56,272 nt of DNA, taken from IMG/VR virus record IMGVR_UViG_3300031576_000051, positions 1 through 56,272 of that record. One strand, 5' to 3'. Source of the stretch: a virus. Each line of letters opens with the position of its first letter. Within the stretch, counting starts at the first letter, position 1. Made by a program: the position numbers and the translations under genes. A model generated the notes under the pieces. That model was given only the letters and a program-made list of their open reading frames with translations. It had not been told where the DNA came from and made no database searches. Shown here piece by piece: positions 37,295 to 46,410 of the stretch.

Positions 37295-40018
37295 CTAGAA
37301 CGTCTCGAAGTTGATGTTGTCGAGGGTGACGTGCGTGTTGTTGGCGGTGATCGGGGTGACGGTGCCGTCCGTCCGAATCACCAACGAACCGAACGCGTCA
37401 TTCGACACCATGGGCACGTAGGAATCTCTGTTCGTTGCCGGCCGGTAGCCGACGGGCAACGTGAAGGCGACCGCGCCAACCGTGCCGCTCTTGATGATGC
37501 CGCGAAGAGACACGCACCCATACCGGTCCTTGCGAAAAGCCGCTGGCGGATAGGGGTTCCCGAAGTTCACCCAGCTGTTGGAGAAGCCGGGGATCGACTC
37601 GTAGTTGTCGGTGAACTTCGTGGTGTCACCGACCTCGTACCACGGCGTGCCGATGAATTCGACGCGGAAGTCATCGACGAAGACGTTGTACTGGCCGGAC
37701 ACGAACGATGAGGAGAACGCGAGCGCGATGCTGCGCGTGGTAGTCCCCGCGACGGATGCGATCAGGTCGACGCGCTGCCAGTGGTCGGTCTTTGAGTTGC
37801 CAGCGATCGAGACAGAGGCGCTGAGCCCGCCGCCGCCGACTACCGCATTGGCGTAGTCATAGCCGATGGCGGTGAGGATCAGCAGGTTTCCGCCGCCGGC
37901 GTTCCCGCTCTTGTTCTTCATCCAGCAAGAGACTCGGTACAGCCCGGTGTAACGGTTCGCCTCGCTCGTCTCGTTCGCGATTGGGATCTTGGCCGTGATC
38001 ATCCCAGCCCCGCCGTTTGCGATGTCCATCTCCATGTAGCGAGTGCCGCTGATTCCGCTGCTGTCCTCCTTCACGAACAGATTCGTGCCGAATACTGCGC
38101 CGCCGTCTGGCACCCACCAATCCGGCATCCCTGTGGCGTCCCTGCGCGTCTCGAACCCGCCGTTCAGCGGGTAGAGCCCGAGAGCGATGCCCTCGTGTAT
38201 GTGTCCACTGCTCGCTCTCCCAGCGACGAAGGAGATCTGCTCAGACTGCTGGCCGCGGACGATCTTTTGCCCGTTGAACCCGTATGGCACGACGACCGCG
38301 TAGTAGGTCTGTCCCGGGAGAAGGTTTCCTACGGTCAGCTCGTCGAGGTGTCCGGACTGGGCGAGCGTCGCGCTGCTCGGGGTGAAGCCAGGGGACAGCG
38401 ACAGGTGGAACTCGAAGCCCTTCGGCAGGGCGTGCTTCGAGAAGGTGGCGTCGACCTTCAGCTTCGTCCCGCCCACGGTGTCCGTTGCGGCGAGCGTCTC
38501 GATGGCGGAGCTGTTCGCGTTCGTCGCATGCGTCTCGGTCGTGCGACCCGCATCGCGCATGAGCCACCGTGCGTACCCGCCCGACGGCTTGCCGCGGCAG
38601 ACGAGGGTGGTCGTCGCGCTCGGCCTGTCGCCGCCGCGCAGCTGATGAGAGTACGAGACGACGGCCAGGTCTTGGTCGACGTCGAAATGGATGCCGTCGG
38701 CGGAGAATCGGTAGAGGTCGCCGAGCTCGACGAACGGAAAGAACGGCAGCTCGACCTCCATCTCGGCCTGCGGGTCCTTCAGGTCCGAGAGCATCGCGTT
38801 GGCGAACGTCGTCGCCTCGGCCGAGGTATCGATGTTCGAGGACTTCCCCTCGCTCACCTCCATGAAGCGTCGGCCGTACTTCGCGATGCTGGTCGAGTCC
38901 GACACGGTGACTGACTTGCGCCTCGGGAACCCCTGCGGATCGAGGTCTTGACTGTCGAGGTAGATAACGCGGATGACGTTCCGGATGCCGTCGAGCTTCG
39001 TGTCAAGACGCGAGAGCTTGAAGCGCTGGTCCTTCGAGAAGGTCCGGTCAGGCACCGTCTTCGTGCGCGGCACGTCGTTTAGCTCGAGCCGGTAGTCGCC
39101 GAGCCCGGAGTTGAACTTGTCACGAAGGTCCCAGCCGATCTGATCTGCGAGCACGCGCGCGCCGAGCCACGCGCCGGTGCGCTGCTGCATGAACCACCGC
39201 ACGAGCCAGCTCGGGCTCACCGTCGTCGTCAGCGTCGGCGGGCTCGCGACATTGTCGTTGAGGATCCGCTGGATGACCGTCTCGACGGCCGTGCCCGTTA
39301 TGGTCGTCGTCAGGCCCTTCTCCATGAATGTGACGCCGCCGAACGTGACGGTAGCCCCCGCTCCGGTCGGCCACGTGCCCTCGGTGCCGCCGATTCCGGT
39401 CGTGATGCTGTCGACCGCGTAGAAGTGACCGTTCCTCTTCGCCTCGTTCGGGACGGCCAGCTCTCCCACGATCCACGTGTCTCCGTTGACGTACGGGCGA
39501 AAGCCCTTCGTTGCATCGGCGTCGATGGAATGTGCGTAGATGCGCTCCTGCTCGATGAAGGCGTCAAGGCTCCTCGAGTATTGGCCGCGGGCGGTCATCG
39601 TCATCGTCCCGTCGCCGCTGGCTGGGCTGAAGGTGTCGAGGTAGCCGTGGAACCCCATCACGAAGGTCCCGGGGTCCGTCCCGGCCGCTCCGATCCACCA
39701 CTCGACCTTCACCTCACGGGCGATGTCGACGAGCGGAGAGTAGGTGCCGGGGAAGGCGAAGTTGCGGTTGACTGGACTTGCCTGCATGAACGGCGAGAGC
39801 GAGAGTTTCTCGACCGCGCGCTTCACCGAGATGGTGCAGTCGTGCCCGTTGCTATCGACGTCCTCATGCCACGTCGAACCGAGCACCATGTCCGGACCGA
39901 CGAAGGTGCTCAGGTCGCGGAACGTTCCGCCCGAGTCCTTGACCTGCACGCGGAAGCGCCGCTGCGTCCCGCCCGTGGCGATGAGCAGCGCGTCGTGGTC
40001 TGCGGAGATGGTCCTCAT
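37295..40018 (-). CDS. Tail hub/tip protein with C-terminal carbohydrate-binding-like domains
   Basis: A 907-residue protein after the distal tail gene. The N-terminal 450 residues resemble hub proteins of siphophages (RRFRVQVKDSGGTFRDLSTF; GFHGYLDTFSPASGDGTMTM; VELGDLYRFS). Residues about 560-600 look like a fibronectin type III unit (GFEFHLSLSPGFTPSSATLA ... LLPGQTYYAVVVPYG). Residues about 620-780 look like a jelly-roll domain with a FETRRDATGMPDWW start, typical of carbohydrate-binding modules. It probably forms the tail tip and contacts the host surface. Confidence 0.68.
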   Translation of the reverse strand: MRTISADHDALLIATGGTQRRFRVQVKDSGGTFRDLSTFVGPDMVLGSTWHEDVDSNGHDCTISVKRAVEKLSLSPFMQASPVNRNFAFPGTYSPLVDIAREVKVEWWIGAAGTDPGTFVMGFHGYLDTFSPASGDGTMTMTARGQYSRSLDAFIEQERIYAHSIDADATKGFRPYVNGDTWIVGELAVPNEAKRNGHFYAVDSITTGIGGTEGTWPTGAGATVTFGGVTFMEKGLTTTITGTAVETVIQRILNDNVASPPTLTTTVSPSWLVRWFMQQRTGAWLGARVLADQIGWDLRDKFNSGLGDYRLELNDVPRTKTVPDRTFSKDQRFKLSRLDTKLDGIRNVIRVIYLDSQDLDPQGFPRRKSVTVSDSTSIAKYGRRFMEVSEGKSSNIDTSAEATTFANAMLSDLKDPQAEMEVELPFFPFVELGDLYRFSADGIHFDVDQDLAVVSYSHQLRGGDRPSATTTLVCRGKPSGGYARWLMRDAGRTTETHATNANSSAIETLAATDTVGGTKLKVDATFSKHALPKGFEFHLSLSPGFTPSSATLAQSGHLDELTVGNLLPGQTYYAVVVPYGFNGQKIVRGQQSEQISFVAGRASSGHIHEGIALGLYPLNGGFETRRDATGMPDWWVPDGGAVFGTNLFVKEDSSGISGTRYMEMDIANGGAGMITAKIPIANETSEANRYTGLYRVSCWMKNKSGNAGGGNLLILTAIGYDYANAVVGGGGLSASVSIAGNSKTDHWQRVDLIASVAGTTTRSIALAFSSSFVSGQYNVFVDDFRVEFIGTPWYEVGDTTKFTDNYESIPGFSNSWVNFGNPYPPAAFRKDRYGCVSLRGIIKSGTVGAVAFTLPVGYRPATNRDSYVPMVSNDAFGSLVIRTDGTVTPITANNTHVTLDNINFETF

Positions 40019-40019
40019 G

Positions 40020-40880
40020 TCAGACCTCCTCGAACTCGACCGACATGACGCGGATGTGGCGCTTGTTCCCGGCGGCCCTCACGTGGCGAACCTTCGTTCC
40101 GGTCACGCGCGCGATGCAGGTGCGCGTCGGAGCGGGGGAGACGCCGCCCGAGTCGTCGACGGCATCGCCGTCGATCTTGACATAGCGCAGCGCGCCGATC
40201 TGCGCGTTGCCGGCGACCGGGTTCTGGAACGCGTAGATCTGCGCAGGCCACGAGCCCGGGAAGACAAAGGGGTAGATCGCTAGCTCGTCGAGGTGAGTCG
40301 TGTCGACCGCGTCGGAGGTCAGGGTTACGGTGCCGCTCGAGGTGTTGACGGAGAGCCACGGCGTCGAGCCGGTGAGGACCCCGTCTATGTACGTGTCACC
40401 GAGGCTGTTCGTCAGGAAGTGCTGGAACGAGCCGAGGCCCGTCTTCCTGGCGACCATGACCGTCCAGCCGAAGACGCTCCCGGGCGGCAGCGCGACGTAC
40501 GCGAGGACTCCGGTGGCGGCGGTCTGCTGCGCCCTGCCTGCGCCGAGCCAAGCGCCTCCGGCGACCTGCGTCGTGGCCGTCGCGGTGGACGGCGCAAGGC
40601 CCTTCGAGGTGTAGAGGCTCGCGTCGAACGAGGCGTACTGGCCCTCCCCGTGGAGGAACTTCCGCCAGAACTGCGCCTGGCTGCCGCCGCCGAGGGTCGG
40701 AGACGCGCCGTTCGTCTGCTGCAGCACGAGGTCGACGCTCCACTTGCCTTTCTCGGCGCGCCTGTCGACGATGAGCGTCGCGCCCTCCGAGCGCTGCGTG
40801 TCCTCGACGAGCTGGGGCTCCTCGCTCGCCCCGTCGATAGAGACCGGCGCGACGATGCCGTTGACCCTGAGAAACGACAT
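40020..40880 (-). CDS. Minor tail protein, distal-tail-like
   Basis: A 286-residue protein between tape measure and hub, the place of the distal tail protein. It starts MSFLRVNGIVAPVSIDGASE and contains mostly beta sequence, including GSFQHFLTNSLGDTYIDGV and WLSVNTSSGTVTLTS that suggest a jelly-roll or lectin-like insert. The assignment is mainly by position. Confidence 0.65.
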   Translation of the reverse strand: MSFLRVNGIVAPVSIDGASEEPQLVEDTQRSEGATLIVDRRAEKGKWSVDLVLQQTNGASPTLGGGSQAQFWRKFLHGEGQYASFDASLYTSKGLAPSTATATTQVAGGAWLGAGRAQQTAATGVLAYVALPPGSVFGWTVMVARKTGLGSFQHFLTNSLGDTYIDGVLTGSTPWLSVNTSSGTVTLTSDAVDTTHLDELAIYPFVFPGSWPAQIYAFQNPVAGNAQIGALRYVKIDGDAVDDSGGVSPAPTRTCIARVTGTKVRHVRAAGNKRHIRVMSVEFEEV

Positions 40881-40881
40881 G

Positions 40882-43428
40882 TCATCTGCCTCCAGGTCCG
40901 CTGTTCTTCCAGCCGTGGCTGCTGCCCGTCGCCGTGAAGCTCTTGCGCTCCATCGCGTCCTCGACGGTTCGGACGATCTGCCCGAACGACAGCGACGCCG
41001 ACTCGGCGAAGCTCGACAGGAAGCGCGCGGTGGCGGTCTTGTACCCGCTCGGCACGTTCGTCAACTGGTCGGTGACGTCGTCGGCCGTGTCGCCGAGCTT
41101 CTTGATCGAGTCGGCCGCGCCGTCCACAACGTCAGCCAGGAACCGACCGCGCTGCACCCCTTGCCGATCAATGGTGCCGACGGCGTCGACAGGCGTCGTG
41201 TCGAAGAGGTGGCCGAGCTTCGTCCACTCTGCATCGGCGCTCGTCTTGAGCGCTTCGGCCTTGCTGTTCATCGACATCGCCATCTTCGAGATGGTCAGAG
41301 CAAGATCGTTGAGGCCGAGGGTCGCGAGCAACTCGCGGATCTTCTCGAGGATGCCACCCATGATCTTCATGATCGCGACGCTCAGGTAGCTCATCCCTAT
41401 GCCGACGAGCCGAAAGGAGGCGCCGAGTAGCTTGATGACGATCTCGAGCGGGTTGAGCACCATCAAGATCGCCAAGAATGAATCGATGATCCCTCCGACG
41501 GCGCCGACGGAAGCGAAGATGCCGCTCAAGCTCTCGAGCAGTTTTCCGATCGTCATGAGCCCGTCTGCGATGCCTCGAATGGCCGGCTGAAGCGTCCCGC
41601 CGATCGACTGGAGGAGGCCGCTGATTCCGTTCAACAGGCCCTGGAGCCCACCCATCAGCGCGCCGAGCGCCGGCGCCATGGAGCTGATGAAGTCGCCAAG
41701 GACCTTGTTGGCAAGGTCGACGACCGCGCTGAATCCTTCGAAACGGGAGGCGACTTCGATGATGACCGCAGCGAAGGCGCCCCACACACCGCCAGCCTGG
41801 AAGCCCTGCACTCCCGCCTGCACTACTTGGCCGAGTTCGCCGAGCTTCGAGACGAACGAGAGCGCGAGGCTGCCGATCGCGGCGACCGTCTTCTTCATCT
41901 CCGCGTCCGCAATCTTCTGGAGGTCTCCGAACGCGCCGGCGGCGCCGGCCGCCTTCTTCGAGAGCCGGTCGAAGATGTCCGCTTGGGTATACGCGGCGCG
42001 CGCGGCCCCGAAGCGTTCCTCCGCCTCAAGGTCGGAGGCCTCGGCGAGCTTCTCGTCGCGGTCGTACGCCGCATTGACGCTCTGATTGAGAGCATCGTTG
42101 AAGTCCTCGAAGCCGGTCGTCGCCTGCATGAGGACGTCAGTCGGATCGGCACCGATGTTCGCGAAGTCCCGTCTCTGCTGCGCGGCCGCGGCGTTGATGC
42201 TGCTGACCTGTCCGGCGAGCTTGAACTGACTCGCCTGCCTCTTCTCCTCGAGCTTCACCCAGTGCTCCCAGAGGACGACGAGCTTGTTCTGCTCCTTCTG
42301 AGTGTTCTGGAGCGCCTCCTGAATGCTCTTCTGGTCCCGAACGATGGAATGCGCAGCCCTCTTGCTGAAATCCATCACCGGCAGCTGCATGACCTTCTCG
42401 GTCTCAGCGAAGAGACTTGCGATCGACTTCGTCGCGGCGGCGGCGATGTTGTCCGCCGCCTGCATCCCGAGACCCACGTTCTTCATGGCACCGGCGAGGT
42501 CTCCCTTCGATAGGGACGCCGTCACGGCGCCGAGCGTGTAGCCGACGTTCTGGAGCTTCTGCAGCTCGGCGGCGGCGAGGATCGCCCCGGCAGCGAACAG
42601 CCTCAGTGTCATCGCGAGCGCTTGCACTGACACCTCGAGCGCATCGGAGAACCCCTTGCTCTTCAGGAGCTGCCCGGTCAGGTCAGCCATCGCTGGAGCG
42701 AGCTGCGCCGCCACGCGTACGGACACGCCCTCAACGGCGGCTTTGATGCGATCGAGGTTGTCGCCGAACTCGTTCGCCGCGAGCGAGGTCTTCTCGTCGA
42801 GAGTGACGCCGAACCTGTCTGCCTCGGCCGAAAGCGCGGCGAGGCCATCCTTGCCTTCGTTGAGAAACGGAATCATCGCCGCGCCTGCCTTGCCGAACAG
42901 CTCGATGGCGAGGTAGCTTTTGTCGGCGTCGTCCTTCAGGCCGGCGAACTTCGACGCGAGATCCTTCAGGATGTCAGAGCTGGCGCGCGTCGCACCGGAG
43001 GCGTCCTTGACGCTGACGCCCAGGGCCCGGAAGAGCGCGACCTGCTTTTGGCCGCCGCTCGCGGCTTCGGCGATGTTGACGTTCAGCTTCCCGAGCGCTG
43101 AGGCGAAGTCTTCGGTCGAGATTTCCGAGAGCTTCGCCGCGTAGCCGAGCCGGCTGAACTCTTCGACGGGGAGGCCCGTCTGTTGCGCGAGTCGACCCAT
43201 CGTGTCCGCGACCTCTGCGCCGTGCATGGCGAACTCAGCGAACCGCTTTCCTGCGTCGACAGCGAAGCGTGCCGCCATGTGGATGCCGAGCAGGTCTAAG
43301 CTCTTGCTGATCTTTCCCACGGTCTCATGGAAAGAGCCCAGCTCCTTGTTCGCCCTGCCGACGTTCTTGTTGAATGAGGCCACCTGCAGCTGCAGGTCGA
43401 CGACGAGGGACGCGAGGCTCGATGCCAT
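40882..43428 (-). CDS. Tail tape measure protein
   Basis: An 848-residue protein that follows the tail chaperones. The N-terminal coiled coil (VDLQLQVASFNKNVGRANKE), the TP901-type core (EFAMHGAEVADTMGRLAQQT, GLPVEEFSRLGYAAK) and hydrophobic helices around 560-720 (GLLQSIGGTLQPAIRGIADG) are typical. At about 0.15 nm per residue it predicts a tail near 125-130 nm, consistent with a siphovirus. Confidence 0.92.
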   Translation of the reverse strand: MASSLASLVVDLQLQVASFNKNVGRANKELGSFHETVGKISKSLDLLGIHMAARFAVDAGKRFAEFAMHGAEVADTMGRLAQQTGLPVEEFSRLGYAAKLSEISTEDFASALGKLNVNIAEAASGGQKQVALFRALGVSVKDASGATRASSDILKDLASKFAGLKDDADKSYLAIELFGKAGAAMIPFLNEGKDGLAALSAEADRFGVTLDEKTSLAANEFGDNLDRIKAAVEGVSVRVAAQLAPAMADLTGQLLKSKGFSDALEVSVQALAMTLRLFAAGAILAAAELQKLQNVGYTLGAVTASLSKGDLAGAMKNVGLGMQAADNIAAAATKSIASLFAETEKVMQLPVMDFSKRAAHSIVRDQKSIQEALQNTQKEQNKLVVLWEHWVKLEEKRQASQFKLAGQVSSINAAAAQQRRDFANIGADPTDVLMQATTGFEDFNDALNQSVNAAYDRDEKLAEASDLEAEERFGAARAAYTQADIFDRLSKKAAGAAGAFGDLQKIADAEMKKTVAAIGSLALSFVSKLGELGQVVQAGVQGFQAGGVWGAFAAVIIEVASRFEGFSAVVDLANKVLGDFISSMAPALGALMGGLQGLLNGISGLLQSIGGTLQPAIRGIADGLMTIGKLLESLSGIFASVGAVGGIIDSFLAILMVLNPLEIVIKLLGASFRLVGIGMSYLSVAIMKIMGGILEKIRELLATLGLNDLALTISKMAMSMNSKAEALKTSADAEWTKLGHLFDTTPVDAVGTIDRQGVQRGRFLADVVDGAADSIKKLGDTADDVTDQLTNVPSGYKTATARFLSSFAESASLSFGQIVRTVEDAMERKSFTATGSSHGWKNSGPGGR

Positions 43429-43432
43429 GGTT

Positions 43433-44184
43433 CTAGTTTACCTCCTGATTTGACGACTCCGTCGGCAAACCCTGCGCGCCGGCGCCTGGACGCGGCGGGG
43501 GCGGCCCGAAGATGGCAGACAGATACTCGACGGGGTCGACCTCTACCTCTAGGACCTCTGGCGGGCGGAGGAGAAAGTCGTGCGGCTCGGCCTGGAACTT
43601 TGATGTGGACGAGGCCTTCATCGTCGCCCACATCTGACGCGCGTGCATCGCATCGGCAGCGGGAAATCCGAACGGTTCGGCGACGAAGAACTCCTGCCAG
43701 TCCAATAGCTGGCGAAGCGTGATGGCCTGCAGCAGGAAGTCCGGATGAGGCCAGCTCAGAACGATGCACAGCCGGAAGGCCAGCAGTCGCTCCGGCTGGC
43801 CTCTCAGTTTCCCGATGGATCGCCGTCCTTCTCGCCGTCCTTCTCGCCGTCCTTCTGTTGCGGAACCATCATCTCCATGATCTTCGAGACGATGAGCTGC
43901 AGCGTCTGGAAGGACATGGCATCGAGGAACTTCGCCGCTTTCTTGTCGTCGAGCACCGGCGTGCCCTGGTCGTCGACGATGGCCCCGACGAGCAGGCAGA
44001 TCATCTGCTGTCGCTCGAGGCCGTCGTCCTTCTCTCGCTCTCGCTTCGCCTGAAGCTTCTTGAACTCGAGGCTCCTGCTGGCCGACAGCTCTGCGAGTCT
44101 GACCTCTCCGCCGATTTCGGGCACGAGGAGGGTCTCGAACCTCCGACCCTCGAGTTTCATCATCTGATCGAACGTCATCGCCAT
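43433..44184 (-). CDS. Tail assembly chaperone, -1 frameshift product (GT-type)
   Basis: A -1 slip at GGGAAAC (43813-43807) joins the 43804-44184 frame to a frame that stays open to 43433, for a 250-residue product. The extension reads KLRGQPERLLAFRLCIVLSW and later FLLQAITLRQLLDWQEFFVA, natural sequence not reachable from a good start codon of its own. This copies lambda gpG/gpGT, in which the long form helps wrap the tape measure during tail assembly. The tape measure gene follows directly. Confidence 0.85.
43804..44184 (-). CDS. Tail assembly chaperone, short form (G-type)
   Basis: A 126-residue protein starting MAMTFDQMMKLEGRRFETLL. It has a beta start, helical middle (QTLQLIVSKIMEMMV) and a Lys/Asp/Gly repeat (KDGE three times) at the end. 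Its position between tail-tube and tape measure genes and the slip site at its stop identify it as the lambda gpG equivalent. Confidence 0.85.
   Translation of the reverse strand: MAMTFDQMMKLEGRRFETLLVPEIGGEVRLAELSASRSLEFKKLQAKREREKDDGLERQQMICLLVGAIVDDQGTPVLDDKKAAKFLDAMSFQTLQLIVSKIMEMMVPQQKDGEKDGEKDGDPSGN
43807..43813 (-). other. Slippery heptamer GGGAAAC
   Basis: On the leftward strand the zero-frame codons are TCG GGA AAC TGA, so G-GGA-AAC is correctly phased (X XXY YYZ) and lies immediately before the stop codon. After slipping, the ribosome reads GGG AAA CTG. It is the same heptamer class known from lambda tail genes. Confidence 0.9.
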
Positions 44185-44197
44185 GTTATTTCACCTC

Positions 44198-44551
44198 TCA
44201 TGAAGGGGTCAGAAGGTTGAACACCTGCAGCGTCAAGCTCGTCACGCCGCTGTACGTCATCGACAGAAGACCGCTCGCGTCGTTGTAGATTCCCGGCTGC
44301 CACGGGCCGACGAGTAGGTTCGCCATCGATGGCACGGACACAGTCCTATTCGCGATGGCGAGCCCATCGATGGTCCCGGGCGTGTCGAAGGTGACGGTGA
44401 TCGGCGCGCCGCTCAGGTTCGTGAACATCACGAACTCGCGGCCTATGTTGAGGAACTTGTCCCCTCCAGACGTGGCAGAGACGAAGCCACCGCCTCCGCT
44501 GGAGATGTCGACGCCGGAGCGAGTGACGACCGTCGGGGTCAGCGTCGCCAT
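44198..44551 (-). CDS. Beta-rich virion protein (paralogue 2)
   Basis: A 117-residue protein. It is a paralogue of the adjacent 44555-44932 gene: both have DISS near residue 15, GGD(K/T)F, N(I/T)G(R/K)E(F/V), DGLA, GP, and YND followed by TYS(G/S)VT. Probable small tail or tube-associated beta domain. No further function can be named. Confidence 0.65.
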   Translation of the reverse strand: MATLTPTVVTRSGVDISSGGGGFVSATSGGDKFLNIGREFVMFTNLSGAPITVTFDTPGTIDGLAIANRTVSVPSMANLLVGPWQPGIYNDASGLLSMTYSGVTSLTLQVFNLLTPS

Positions 44552-44554
44552 CGG

Positions 44555-44932
44555 CTACGCGGGGGTCACCCGGAGAACCTTCACCTTCACGCCGGTGACG
44601 GACGAGTAGGTCAGGTTGACGTTGCCCCCTGAAACGGGCGGGACGGTGGCCTGCTGGTCGTTGTACCAGCCGAGCGGGAACGGCCCGATGACCTGCTTCC
44701 CCGTGGTCGCAGGGATGGTCGCGGTCTGGTCGGTCACCGCGAGCCCGTCGACGGTCAGCGTCGTCGCGATCGTCAGCGTCATTGGGGAGGCGTTGGTGTT
44801 CTCGATGACGAGAACCTCCTTCCCAGTGTTCGGGAAGGTGTCTCCGCCGACTGCTGCGGAGGTCATGCCGGCGCTGCTGATGTCGATGCCGTTCGAGCTG
44901 CGGATGACGTCGACGGGGACGAGGGCTGCCAT
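44555..44932 (-). CDS. Beta-rich virion protein (paralogue 1)
   Basis: A 125-residue protein, paralogue of the next gene downstream, from which it is separated by three bases. Conserved points include GIDISSAGM, GGDTFPNTGKEVLVIEN, TVDGLAVTD and NVNLTYSSVTGVKVKV. The pair sits between the tail tube and chaperone genes. Likely a decoration or tail-surface beta domain. Confidence 0.65.
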   Translation of the reverse strand: MAALVPVDVIRSSNGIDISSAGMTSAAVGGDTFPNTGKEVLVIENTNASPMTLTIATTLTVDGLAVTDQTATIPATTGKQVIGPFPLGWYNDQQATVPPVSGGNVNLTYSSVTGVKVKVLRVTPA

Positions 44933-44977
44933 GGTGTTACTCCTTCGTTATGGTGCTGCGTTGGACTTCAGGGAGGC

Positions 44978-45430
44978 TCAGGTCGGAGCATAGTTCCAGG
45001 TCGGCTGTCCGGTGACCTTCAGCGTGACGGAGGTCTTGTACGCCTCTGCGACCGCGCCCTTCGGGCCGTCGACCATCTTCACGAACGCTGCGAACGTGAC
45101 GGTCGTCTTCGTGGTCGCGTGGTCGTTCATCACGAACTTGAAGTTCCTCGTCGTGCCGGCGTAGGCGTCGGTGCGGAGCCCCTGCTGCTGCGCGTCAGAG
45201 CCGACGAAGTTCATCTCGAGGGTGATCTCGCCGCCGTCTGCGAGCCCGCTGGAGATGAACTCCTTCGCCGTCGAGTCCATGTTGGTAACGTCGATCTCGT
45301 CGACCGTCACGGTGGGCGAGCTGAAGCTCGTCACCTCTCCGATCGTCGTGAAGTTCTCGGTGGGCGTCGCGCCGTCGCCTCGCTGACACATCGTCTGCTT
45401 GGTCGGCTTCGCCTTCGTGGGGGTTCCCAT
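44978..45430 (-). CDS. Major tail (tube) protein
   Basis: A 150-residue protein at the expected place after the tail terminator. ENFTTIGEVTSFSSPTVTVD, EIDVTNMDSTAKEFISSGLA and GGEITLEMNFVG are the classic tail-tube pattern (lambda gpV and TP901-1 MTP type). It polymerises to form the tail tube around the tape measure. Confidence 0.85.
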   Translation of the reverse strand: MGTPTKAKPTKQTMCQRGDGATPTENFTTIGEVTSFSSPTVTVDEIDVTNMDSTAKEFISSGLADGGEITLEMNFVGSDAQQQGLRTDAYAGTTRNFKFVMNDHATTKTTVTFAAFVKMVDGPKGAVAEAYKTSVTLKVTGQPTWNYAPT

Positions 45431-45504
45431 GTGTGCTCTCCTTGCTGCGAGATGGACGTCATCCTTCTACAGCGGGTGGACAGATGAACGGACTTTCCTC
45501 TTCT

Positions 45505-46410
45505 TCATGCGCCGCTGCTCAGCCGATAATCGCACGAGACGCGGTGAAGCCGGGCCTCGTCGTCGTACAGGTCACGCTCGTTGTCCTTCCAGCCTGCCAG
45601 GTCCGGCGAGGCGAGGTTGGCGAGGACGTTCTCGGCCGCCGTCGCCAGCTCGTGCGCCTGCTTGTACGTCGTCGCGTACGCGTCGAGCTGGAGCCGCGCG
45701 TGCTTGAGCCGCGTCTGCGCGCTCTCGGCGAGCGCGTTCTCGCTGACCTGTGACACGACGTTGTAGACGAGGAGAGGAAGCGCCGCGACCTGCGGCCGAA
45801 CGTTGGGGTAGGCGCGAACCCCGATGATGGACGATACCGCGGGGTCTGCGGTCAGGACCGCGAACACGCTCGCGCCGAGCGATGCCCCGACGACGTAGCC
45901 GAGGAGGAACGAGCCATCGTAGAGCCCGATGCTCCCGGGCGCGCCTGCCACCAAGTAGCTGGCGCCCGCAGCGAGGTCGCTCGCGCTCGGGGCGATGCCG
46001 TAGAGGTGCGTGTTGGGCGGGAGGAGGTTGACGAGCGCCGGAGGCGTCAGTGCTCCACCCGCAGCGCTCCGGTACAGGAGCACGGACGGAGGGTCGCCGA
46101 CCCACAACGTCCCGTCGCCGTTCTCGAAGTGCATCGCGTGGATCGGGTCGCTCGGCGGGTAGGCCGAACCGGAGACGTGAGTCGGAACGACCGCCGGCTC
46201 GGGCTCGACGAGGAACGCCGTTCCGGCGAGCACGTCGGCGTCGGAGAGCACCACGCCGTACAGTCCGCCTCCGAGGTTGCGCACGCCCTCGACGGGCGGC
46301 ATCCTCGCCATGCCGACGCGGTCACGGTACGCGACGATGCTCGAGACGACGTCGTCCCTCAGCTCGAGGGTGTTCGCGTCGCGGAAGGTGAAGGTCTTGA
46401 GCGAGCTCAC
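45505..46410 (-). CDS. Tail terminator (DUF3168) with N-terminal extension
   Basis: A 301-residue protein; I prefer GTG 46410, which overlaps the upstream stop (GTGA). The last 130 residues (ASVFAVLTADPAVSSIIGVR, LPLLVYNVVSQVSENAL, then LQLDAYATTYKQAHELA) are the DUF3168 tail completion domain. The first 165 residues are unusual and contain an internal repeat: LGGGLYGVVLSDADVLAGTA and LYGIAPSASDLAAGASYL. Normal family members are about 130 residues long, so the extension is an addition of unknown role. Confidence 0.78.
   Translation of the reverse strand: MSSLKTFTFRDANTLELRDDVVSSIVAYRDRVGMARMPPVEGVRNLGGGLYGVVLSDADVLAGTAFLVEPEPAVVPTHVSGSAYPPSDPIHAMHFENGDGTLWVGDPPSVLLYRSAAGGALTPPALVNLLPPNTHLYGIAPSASDLAAGASYLVAGAPGSIGLYDGSFLLGYVVGASLGASVFAVLTADPAVSSIIGVRAYPNVRPQVAALPLLVYNVVSQVSENALAESAQTRLKHARLQLDAYATTYKQAHELATAAENVLANLASPDLAGWKDNERDLYDDEARLHRVSCDYRLSSGA

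Noticed and set aside
37270-37295. Rho-independent terminator at the A-run after the tail hub gene
   Set aside because: The run of six T residues on the leftward strand has only a four-base stem near it, too weak to call.
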